From the NCBI GenBank assembly GCA_027459365.1, contig DAIDIM010000205.1, positions 1-7,979 of the forward strand: a stretch of 7,979 nucleotides of DNA, read 5' to 3'. Both the position numbers and the translations under genes were made by a program. This document shows, in pieces, positions 1-4,862 of this stretch. This DNA comes from Chlamydiota bacterium (GTDB lineage Bacteria > Chlamydiota > Chlamydiia > Chlamydiales > SM23-39). The notes beneath the pieces are model-generated. The model was not told the origin of the DNA, searched no databases, and worked only from the letters and a program-made list of their open reading frames with translations. Numbering within the stretch: position 1 is the first letter of the stretch; every line of letters begins with the position of its first letter.

Positions 1-426
1 ACACAAGATACCGATTATCATGAAGCGGCCGACCTAACAGGACAGGCAAACCATTTAGGTGCTACAATTGGCGCCGATATCATTAAACAAAAACTTCCCA
101 TGAATAATGGGGGTTTTAAGGCGCTGAAATTTGGAAAAACATCTGAACAGATGTATACTAAACTGTGTACAGACCATCCAATCGATTTGGCGCGCTATCA
201 GGTGATCAATTGCTACATGGGTCGCATGGGTCTTATTAATTCTGGAGGGCCATCGGGGGAACAGGATTTATTAGAGGCTGTACGAACCGCTGTGATCAAT
301 AAAAGGGCGGGCGGCATAGGGCTGATTTCTGGCCGAAAGTGTTTTCAAAAACCGCTCAAAGATGGTGCCCATATCCTACATGCAATTCAAGATGTCTATC
401 TCTGTAAAGAAATTACTTTAGCTTGA
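1..426 (+). CDS. fbaB: Fructose-bisphosphate aldolase class I (DhnA/FbaB type), 3' part
   Basis: The reading frame is open from base 1 and ends at TGA 424-426, giving the last 141 residues; the start lies outside the window. The family is the archaeal-type class I aldolase, a cytosolic glycolytic/gluconeogenic enzyme that splits fructose 1,6-bisphosphate into DHAP and glyceraldehyde 3-phosphate through a Schiff base, without metal. Visible marks are GATIGADIIKQK at residues 20-31 of the fragment, whose lysine 29 (bases 85-87) matches the Schiff-base lysine, a phosphate-binding INSGGPSG segment (about residues 79-86), and RAGGIGLISGRK before the typical C-terminal QDVYL. The distance from the lysine to the C terminus (112 residues) agrees with E. 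coli FbaB (about 350 residues, lysine near 237), so the C terminus appears complete. Chlamydiae use this aldolase type. A promoter for the next gene overlaps its stop codon. Confidence 0.93.
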   Translation, partial: TQDTDYHEAADLTGQANHLGATIGADIIKQKLPMNNGGFKALKFGKTSEQMYTKLCTDHPIDLARYQVINCYMGRMGLINSGGPSGEQDLLEAVRTAVINKRAGGIGLISGRKCFQKPLKDGAHILHAIQDVYLCKEITLA

Positions 427-452
427 GAAATTCAAGTCTTATTGCTTATAAT
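423..452 (+). promoter_or_regulatory. Sigma-70-type promoter for the 460 ORF
   Basis: TTGAGA (423-428; one mismatch to TTGACA) and a perfect TATAAT (447-452) are separated by 18 bases. The -35 box overlaps the aldolase stop codon. Transcription would begin near base 459-460, at the A of the next gene's ATG. Confidence 0.6.
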
Positions 453-459
453 CGCGGAT

Positions 460-867
460 ATGAAAGTAAACAATATTACTCCATCTCTGGTACAGCCCGA
501 TTTATTCTCATCGTGTCAAGATACATCTGAGAGACCTCAAAATATAATCACTAAAGTCGATCAGCAAGATTATGAATATGCTATGACGCAAATCAAAGAG
601 ATGTTCGTGATGGCTATATGGATCTCCGTTGGAATTCTACTTGGCGAATCTATATCCAATTTTCTTCGTCCTGATTCAAGACAACTGACAAGTAACACAG
701 ATCGCGTAAGACAGTGGGCCGATAACGTCAAACCGAATATGACTCCGCCAGTACGTACATCAGATCCAATCGATAGCATCAGAGGTGTGACTCCATTTCT
801 TTGGGGGATCCAAACACAAACTATAACTAATCAGCTGCCTTCCGCAAGCTCGTCTACGAAGTCTTAG
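460..867 (+). CDS. Hypothetical protein with one membrane segment
   Basis: I do not recognise this 135-residue protein. It has a polar N-terminal part (about residues 1-45), one hydrophobic stretch at about 48-68 (MFVMAIWISVGILLG), then a polar tail rich in Pro, Ser, Thr and Asn (about 70-135). There is no cleavable signal peptide, so a single-pass inner-membrane protein is the simplest reading. The frame can extend to TTG 442, but ATG 460 is preferred because a TATAAT box at 447-452 lies between the two and the predicted transcription start coincides with ATG 460. No Shine-Dalgarno sequence is present. The 3' end overlaps the convergent nucleotide transporter by 14 bases. Secreted chlamydial membrane proteins can look like this, but the typical bilobed hydrophobic region of Inc proteins is absent. 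The frame is probably coding given its length and promoter. Confidence 0.6.
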   Translation: MKVNNITPSLVQPDLFSSCQDTSERPQNIITKVDQQDYEYAMTQIKEMFVMAIWISVGILLGESISNFLRPDSRQLTSNTDRVRQWADNVKPNMTPPVRTSDPIDSIRGVTPFLWGIQTQTITNQLPSASSSTKS

Positions 868-2365
868 CCGTTGTATTTTCTAGGGTCAATTTCTTTTTGC
901 TGAATTCTTTATTGAGCGATCGGACTGAGAAAATCCAGAAAGCCACAGTACATCCAATGATCGGGATGAGGGCATGGGTTATGGAAAGGACCGATCCTGT
1001 TCCAACCATTTGGATTAGGACGATTTGGATCCAGGCGGCACCTGATTTGCCAAGACGAGAGCCGATGACGTCGATTGCGGCTTTCCCTTTTACCTTGGAT
1101 TCCATATCGAGCGGTATATAGGCCATCTCTTTGGTTGAATCGAAAAAGGCGTATTTCATCACTTTAGTGGAAATATTTTGGAAAGCGCCGAAAAGGACAA
1201 TCAACATGAGGGGAGTCCCAAAGCGAGAAAAAATCCTTAGCCACTCAGGATTTAGAAAGAGGGTGAGGAACGTGAGGCTGGTTAATCCAATCACGATCGG
1301 GGGGATCTGGGCGCAAAACAGCCAGCTACGCGATCGGATAAATAGGCCGCTAAAAAAGAGGGTGATGGTAAATGAACAGACTCCAACCCAAGAACTTACA
1401 TTTGCCATAAAAGAGGTATAGGCTGCTTGCTCGGGATAGGCAAGTTTTAGATTTGCTTTCCAAGTCACTTCCGTCAAATTCATGGTTAACCCATAAGCAA
1501 TGACCATGATAGCGATCCAACGAAGATACGGAGATTTGGCAATGAATTTTATACTTTGTAGAAGTGAAAGCTTAGTTTTTGTTTCAAGTCCAATCTTTTC
1601 TTCTGGTTGATAGAGCCTCTCATCTTTTAAGATTTTACGTGTGAGTAAGAAATGAAGTCCCATGATCATAGCTCCGAAGAAAAGGACCACACAAACAAGG
1701 TCTTGAAGCGCCAAATGGAAATGTTCTGCGATGTATCTTCCAGTAAAGAAGCAGACGAGAGGACCTGTAAACATTTGTGCAAGATCGCCTCCCGCAATGA
1801 ACATATTGTAGCAGCGTTTGGCCTCATTAAAATTACAAATATGATTTACAAAACCCCAGAAGAGGAGGAAAATCACAATGCTTCCCCAGAGCTCTGCTAC
1901 GACAAAAAACAGAGAGGGAATCCAATTTCTATAGATTGCGACCCAATGGCTGTTTTGTGTTCCAATTTTATTTAAAATCCAATCGGCAGAGGCGTGAGGG
2001 GAGAGTGCATCTAAATTTGGATAAAGGACAAATCCATAAATCACCACAAAGGCCATAAAGAAGCTGATAATTCCATAAAAAAGGACCGATCTTCGAAAAA
2101 GATTTGCTAATTTAGAATAGAGGAGAGTCGCGCCAAGCGCTATGGGAAGGACAATCCAGCCTTTTAGGATTGGGATGACTTCGGCACCTGACCCTTTTGC
2201 AGTAACGACTGCAGCATCTTTCATTGTCGTTAATACCCCATAGGTAAACGAGATGAAAAATTTCATAAAAAGTAAAGGGAGAATTTTCTTTAGTTCGTAA
2301 GCATGTATAGGCCAGAGGCGATTTCGCCATCTGGCAATTGGAGAAATTTCTCCAGGGGACGCCAT
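854..2365 (-). CDS. TLC-family nucleotide transporter (ATP/ADP translocase-like, Npt/NTT)
   Basis: A 503-residue polytopic inner-membrane protein (about 11-12 hydrophobic segments), the usual length for the family. These carriers exchange host ATP for ADP or import nucleotides or NAD in chlamydiae, rickettsiae and plastids. Family blocks are clear; numbering counts from the upstream TTG at 2368, one residue more than the ATG form. They are TTMKDAAVVTAKGSGAE (47-63), AELWGS (158-163), LTEVTWKANLK (298-308), STKEMAYIPLD (411-421) followed by ESKVKGKAAIDV, and GKSGAAWIQ. The four charged residues essential in plant NTT1 (K155, E245, E385, K527) correspond to K50, E159, E300 and K413 and are all kept. 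This fits an active transporter but does not settle ATP/ADP exchange versus other nucleotides, since chlamydiae carry several paralogues. ATG 2365 is chosen over TTG 2368; a GGA lies 6-7 bases upstream. msrB ends 15 bases upstream, so the two are probably co-transcribed. Confidence 0.95.
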   Translation of the reverse strand: MASPGEISPIARWRNRLWPIHAYELKKILPLLFMKFFISFTYGVLTTMKDAAVVTAKGSGAEVIPILKGWIVLPIALGATLLYSKLANLFRRSVLFYGIISFFMAFVVIYGFVLYPNLDALSPHASADWILNKIGTQNSHWVAIYRNWIPSLFFVVAELWGSIVIFLLFWGFVNHICNFNEAKRCYNMFIAGGDLAQMFTGPLVCFFTGRYIAEHFHLALQDLVCVVLFFGAMIMGLHFLLTRKILKDERLYQPEEKIGLETKTKLSLLQSIKFIAKSPYLRWIAIMVIAYGLTMNLTEVTWKANLKLAYPEQAAYTSFMANVSSWVGVCSFTITLFFSGLFIRSRSWLFCAQIPPIVIGLTSLTFLTLFLNPEWLRIFSRFGTPLMLIVLFGAFQNISTKVMKYAFFDSTKEMAYIPLDMESKVKGKAAIDVIGSRLGKSGAAWIQIVLIQMVGTGSVLSITHALIPIIGCTVAFWIFSVRSLNKEFSKKKLTLENTTAKTS

Positions 2366-2380
2366 CAAAATTCCATCGTC

Positions 2381-2773
2381 TTATTCGACAAAACTTATAT
2401 CAGAATGAGCGTCCAAAGTCAAGCAGCAAGAATTGATGCAGTAACGCAAAGATTCTTCTTTAAATACGTGTCCTAGATGAGAATCGCATTTTCTACATAA
2501 AACTTGATACCGTTTAAACCCCATTCTCCGGTCTTCTTCATAGTAGACATTTTTTGGAAAAATAGGTTTGGAAAATGTAGGCCAGCCGCAACCTAAAAAA
2601 GTTTTATCTTTAGAATCAAACAACGCCAGTTTGCAAGCAGCGCAGAGATAGATCCCCTTTTCATTTGTAAAAACATATTGTCCTAAAAACGAATTTTCTT
2701 GACCTGCTTCCCGCATCACTTGATACCGTTTCTCTCCCAATTTCGCGCGCCATTCAGCATTCGTACGGGTCAT
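2381..2773 (-). CDS. msrB: Peptide-methionine (R)-S-oxide reductase MsrB
   Basis: A 130-residue enzyme that reduces methionine-R-sulfoxide in proteins, repairing oxidative damage. With M at 2773 as residue 1, the zinc-site cysteines are C44/C47 (CAAC) and C93/C96 (CRKC), the family block LGCGWPTFSKPI spans 60-71 with C62 at the usual resolving position, HLGHVF is at 99-104, and the catalytic cysteine is C112 in RYCINS. All key residues are present. Two extra cysteines follow (C116, C117), where the family usually has small or hydrophobic residues. ATG 2773 is chosen because GGAG sits five bases upstream and the product begins where MsrB domains normally begin. An in-frame ATG at 2824 would add 17 residues (MLLLILPLLLTAWNGEK), a hydrophobic stretch resembling a short export signal but without N-terminal basic residues. 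The transporter gene follows after 15 bases. Confidence 0.93.
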   Translation of the reverse strand: MTRTNAEWRAKLGEKRYQVMREAGQENSFLGQYVFTNEKGIYLCAACKLALFDSKDKTFLGCGWPTFSKPIFPKNVYYEEDRRMGFKRYQVLCRKCDSHLGHVFKEESLRYCINSCCLTLDAHSDISFVE

Positions 2774-2778
2774 TTTTT

Positions 2779-2782
2779 CTCC
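2779..2782 (-). promoter_or_regulatory. Shine-Dalgarno site deciding the msrB start
   Basis: GGAG on the minus strand, followed by five A and then ATG 2773. It is the strongest ribosome-binding site on the left half of the window and supports the 130-residue MsrB over the longer form from ATG 2824, which has none. Confidence 0.65.
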
Positions 2783-2823
2783 ATTCCATGCAGTCAGAAG
2801 TAAAGGAAGAATCAGTAAGAGCA

Positions 2824-2829
2824 TATAAT
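2824..2829 (+). promoter_or_regulatory. -10 box (TATAAT) for the SRPBCC gene
   Basis: A perfect TATAAT lies 24 bases before ATG 2854. No good -35 box is visible at 16-19 bases upstream. It overlaps the upstream msrB ATG codon and faces the minus-strand msrB promoter, so the two promoters would overlap. Confidence 0.35.
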
Positions 2830-2831
2830 TC

Positions 2832-2860
2832 TATATATTCGTAAAATAGGGTCATGTCAA
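2832..2860 (-). promoter_or_regulatory. Sigma-70-type promoter for msrB-transporter unit
   Basis: On the minus strand a perfect TTGACA (2860-2855) and TATATA (2837-2832) are 17 bases apart. Transcription would start near 2825, directly before the ATG at 2824-2822. The -35 box covers the start codon of the divergent SRPBCC gene. Confidence 0.6.
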
Positions 2861-3213
2861 TTATCGGTTATACGCGAATGTCCGCAGAAAGGGTTTGGGC
2901 CGCATGGGTTCACTCCCATCAAGGAAAACTCGTCACTGGGGCAACTGGCCTGAATCAAAAAATTCATTACAAGATTCTCGATGTGGTTCCGGGGAGAAGT
3001 TTTTCTGTCTCTTGGAAGGCGCTCTTTGTCCGTCTGATCTTCTCATACCATGTGATCCAAAAAGAGCAAGGCTCTGAAATTCGTTATGATTTTAAACTAG
3101 TTGGTCCTTTTGCTTGGATGATCAGATGGTGGATCTCTCCAAAAATCAGGGCAAATCTCCATCTTGTCCTTAAGACTTTCATTCAACAAATTGAGCAAAC
3201 TCAAAAAATGTAA
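2854..3213 (+). CDS. SRPBCC (START-like/polyketide cyclase fold) family protein
   Basis: A 119-residue soluble protein whose layout resembles the SRPBCC superfamily, small helix-grip proteins with a ligand pocket. The N-terminal strand is followed by a helix with the common 'a..VW.AW' pattern (MSAERVWAAWVHS, residues 9-21). Next come beta-rich segments, among them KIHYKILDVVPGRSFSVSW (about 36-54), a charged turn (IQKEQGSEIRYDFKLVGPF, about 68-86), and a long C-terminal helix (RANLHLVLKTFIQQIEQ). The fold assignment rests on this pattern only; ligand and function are unknown. The start is ATG 2854, although AGGG at 2848-2851 is too close for a good Shine-Dalgarno site; ATG 2878 is an alternative but would lose the first strand. 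It is divergent from msrB and 46 bases from the next gene. Confidence 0.75.
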   Translation: MSIIGYTRMSAERVWAAWVHSHQGKLVTGATGLNQKIHYKILDVVPGRSFSVSWKALFVRLIFSYHVIQKEQGSEIRYDFKLVGPFAWMIRWWISPKIRANLHLVLKTFIQQIEQTQKM

Positions 3214-3231
3214 AAAAAGAAAAAACATATT

Positions 3232-3260
3232 TTGAATAAGAATTTCTTTTCGTGTATGAA
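3232..3260 (+). promoter_or_regulatory. Possible promoter for the DUF155 gene
   Basis: TTGAAT (3232-3237) and TATGAA (3255-3260) are 17 bases apart; each matches consensus at four positions. The -10 box ends on the first candidate ATG (3260), and transcription would start about 3267-3268, just before the second ATG at 3269. Confidence 0.35.
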
Positions 3261-4063
3261 TGAAACGTATGAGATGTACCGTTTATTGCACTGCAAGTAG
3301 CTATGATATTCCGAAACTTTCCCAACATTTGCAACAGAGTGGTTCAGTTCAACTCTATCGCGATGTCCTTCATTCACAATCTAGGGATGAAAAAAAAGGG
3401 AAACACGATATTTTCTATTTTCCTTATGGGGTCGTCGTTTTTTGGGGGTTTACAGTTACTGAAGAGGCAGAAAATCTTGTCATTTTAAAAAAGTTCGAAA
3501 AAGATTCTCTGACAAAAATTGAAGTGGACGAATTCACATTTGCCTTTGGCACCAAAATGGAAATCCATGAAGATGAAGTGGTTCTCAATAAAAAAGATCC
3601 CACATTAAAACTTGCGATCTCCTATGCAATGGCGCAATCGGTAAAATTAACAGTATTCGAAGAGACTATTGCTAGAACCGTTGAGACTTGTAGGCAATTG
3701 CCAAAAGATCTCGCTCTAAAAGGGAAAATATCTTTAACCCGAAAGCAAACCTCACAAAAAATGGGAGAGCTATTTTTAGAGAGAAGCTATATAAACTTGC
3801 ACACGGAAATCTTAGATACTCCTGAATTTTTTTGGGAACATTCTGAACTTGAGCCTAGCTATCGGAAGGTGATCCATTATTTAGATGTGGGCAAGAGGGT
3901 CGAGCTACTGAATCGTCGTCTAAACCTAATGCACGAATTATTTGAGATTTTAGGCGATGAACTCAATCATCAAAAAACAAATCGCCTTGAAATGACCATT
4001 ATTATTCTAATTGTTATAGAAGTAACTATCGCGTTATTACGCGATGTTTTTCATTTTATCTAA
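3260..4063 (+). CDS. RMD1/YagE family protein (DUF155), C-terminally membrane-anchored
   Basis: A 267-residue member of the DUF155 family, which includes yeast Rmd1/Rmd8, bacterial YagE and mitochondrial RMND1 (needed for mitochondrial translation in humans); the bacterial role is not established. Recognisable blocks are RCTVYCTASSYDI (5-17), HDIFYFPYGVVVFWGF (49-64), KLAISYAMAQSVKLTVFEE (117-135), KMGELFLERSYINLH (167-181), ILDTPEFFWEHSELEPSY (184-201), and a helical stretch with KRVELLNRRLNLMHELFEIL and LNHQKTNRLE. A single hydrophobic helix (about 245-262) near the end would anchor it with the main domain facing the cytosol. The start is ATG 3260 or ATG 3269; no Shine-Dalgarno sequence precedes either, and the promoter-like boxes favour 3269. 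Transcription on either side appears independent: a terminator-like hairpin lies in its last codons and a separate promoter follows. Confidence 0.92.
   Translation: MKRMRCTVYCTASSYDIPKLSQHLQQSGSVQLYRDVLHSQSRDEKKGKHDIFYFPYGVVVFWGFTVTEEAENLVILKKFEKDSLTKIEVDEFTFAFGTKMEIHEDEVVLNKKDPTLKLAISYAMAQSVKLTVFEETIARTVETCRQLPKDLALKGKISLTRKQTSQKMGELFLERSYINLHTEILDTPEFFWEHSELEPSYRKVIHYLDVGKRVELLNRRLNLMHELFEILGDELNHQKTNRLEMTIIILIVIEVTIALLRDVFHFI
4028..4051 (+). terminator. Terminator-like hairpin inside the 3' end of the DUF155 gene
   Basis: ATCGCG (4028-4033), loop TTATTA, CGCGAT (4040-4045): a perfect 6-bp stem with four G-C pairs, followed by GTTTTT (4046-4051). It resembles a short intrinsic terminator but sits in the last codons before the stop at 4061-4063. 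Confidence 0.45.
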
Positions 4064-4077
4064 TTATTTTTTTAAAT

Positions 4078-4106
4078 TTGCATTAATTATCTTTATATGA
4101 TATAAA
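4078..4106 (+). promoter_or_regulatory. Sigma-70-type promoter for the DUF892-csp unit
   Basis: TTGCAT (4078-4083) and TATAAA (4101-4106) with a 17-base spacer in a very AT-rich intergenic stretch. Transcription would begin near 4113, leaving a leader of about 20 bases that contains a Shine-Dalgarno site. Confidence 0.6.
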
Positions 4107-4123
4107 AATAATTAGAAAGGATT

Positions 4124-4129
4124 GAGGGG
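4124..4129 (+). promoter_or_regulatory. Shine-Dalgarno site of the DUF892 gene
   Basis: GAGGGG four bases before ATG 4134. It decides for ATG 4134 over the in-frame TTG at 4122, which would lie upstream of this site. Confidence 0.6.
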
Positions 4130-4133
4130 CGTT

Positions 4134-4643
4134 ATGAAAGATTTTTTTGAATTGTTTATTAATGAAGTTAAAGAAGCGTATGCTTCTGAAAATCATGTAG
4201 CTAAATTGTTACCTAAAGCTTTAAAAGCTGCAAATTCTCCTCATCTTAAAACTGCGATACAGGAGCATCTTAAGCAGACAGAAGAGCAGATCGTCCGTCT
4301 TGAGCGAATTTTAACCGAGATTAAAGAGACTACCGCAAAAGCGATTTGCAGACCAATGGAAGGCCTCATAGAGGAATGGAAAAATATTCAAAAAACGCAT
4401 TATGATAGCGATACGCAAGATGCTGCAATTATTGGTTTTCTCCAAAAAGTGGAACATCTTGAAATTGCCCATTATGGAACTCTAAGAACCTATGCTAAGC
4501 ATCTTAAATTGCCTGCTTTTGAAAATCTCTTTAAAGAGTCAGCAAGAGAGGAAGGGGATGCAGATCGAAAATTAACGGATATCGCTGAAGGCTCTTTATT
4601 TAGAACCGGTGTGAATGCAAAAGCCTGCAAGAAGTGTGCATAA
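4134..4643 (+). CDS. Ferritin-like DUF892 family protein (YciE/YciF-like)
   Basis: A 169-residue, largely helical cytosolic protein of the DUF892 group, which has a ferritin-like four-helix fold with a probable di-metal centre; YciE and YciF of enterobacteria are stress-associated members. Visible family blocks are LFINEVKEAYASENHVAKLLPKAL (about 7-30), SPHLKTAIQEHLKQTEEQIVRLERI (35-59), KVEHLEIAHYGTLRTYAKHL (105-124) and the last helix with SAREEGDADRKLTDIA (136-151). Acidic and histidine residues suited to metal binding recur in them (E19, E44, H45, E51, E107, H108, E110, E139, E140), but which ones bind is inferred. The C terminus ends in ACKKCA, a CxxC not expected in this family. It has its own promoter and Shine-Dalgarno site. 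Its stop codon overlaps the start of the cold-shock gene (TAATG), implying translational coupling. Confidence 0.9.
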   Translation: MKDFFELFINEVKEAYASENHVAKLLPKALKAANSPHLKTAIQEHLKQTEEQIVRLERILTEIKETTAKAICRPMEGLIEEWKNIQKTHYDSDTQDAAIIGFLQKVEHLEIAHYGTLRTYAKHLKLPAFENLFKESAREEGDADRKLTDIAEGSLFRTGVNAKACKKCA

Positions 4644-4843
4644 TGCCTAAAGGAACTATAAAATGGTTCAGTAAGGAGAAGGGCTTTGGTTTTATCTCGC
4701 CAGACGATGGATCGCGTGATATCTATATTCAAAGTGCGAATATAGAAACAGAAGATCATGCGATCATGGATGGACAGAGAGTCGAATATGAAAACACCAT
4801 AGGGAGAAAAGGTCCGGAAGCAATCCACGTGAAGCCCGCATAA
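4643..4843 (+). CDS. Cold-shock domain protein (CspA family)
   Basis: A 66-residue single-domain cold-shock protein that would bind single-stranded RNA or DNA. It begins MPKGTIKWFSKEKGFGFI, with RNP1 as KGFGFI (13-18). RNP2 reads DIYIQ (26-30), where most family members have a VFVH-like motif, so the usual histidine is glutamine. The remainder (GQRVEYE at 44-50, KGPEAIHV at 56-63) follows the family pattern and length. The start is ATG 4643, whose A is the last base of the upstream TAA stop; an upstream in-frame GTG at 4634 would lie inside the DUF892 gene and add three residues that the family lacks. Only a weak AAGAAG precedes it, so translation probably depends on ribosomes finishing the ferritin-like gene. 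It converges on the symporter gene, with 17 bases between the stops. Confidence 0.93.
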   Translation: MPKGTIKWFSKEKGFGFISPDDGSRDIYIQSANIETEDHAIMDGQRVEYENTIGRKGPEAIHVKPA

Positions 4844-4862
4844 AACGGAGAATGGAGCATTC
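4842..4862 (-). terminator. Weak stem-loop at the csp/symporter junction
   Basis: GAATG (4850-4854), loop GAG, CATTC (4858-4862): a perfect 5-bp stem in the gap between two convergent genes. On the minus strand it is followed by TCCG and four T (4845-4842), so it could serve the symporter transcript. The stem is short, and there is no T run on the plus side. Confidence 0.28.

Noticed and set aside
442..459. TTG start at 442 for the small membrane protein
   Set aside because: The stretch contains the TATAAT promoter box and no Shine-Dalgarno site; ATG 460 fits the promoter better.
1652..1975. Plus-strand open frame of 107 codons inside the nucleotide transporter
   Set aside because: Antisense to a well-conserved gene with intact catalytic residues; composition is unlike protein and no start signal is seen.
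3214..3250. A-rich and T-rich runs between the SRPBCC and DUF155 genes as a terminator
   Set aside because: Pairing would be almost entirely A-T with a long loop; it does not form a convincing intrinsic terminator.
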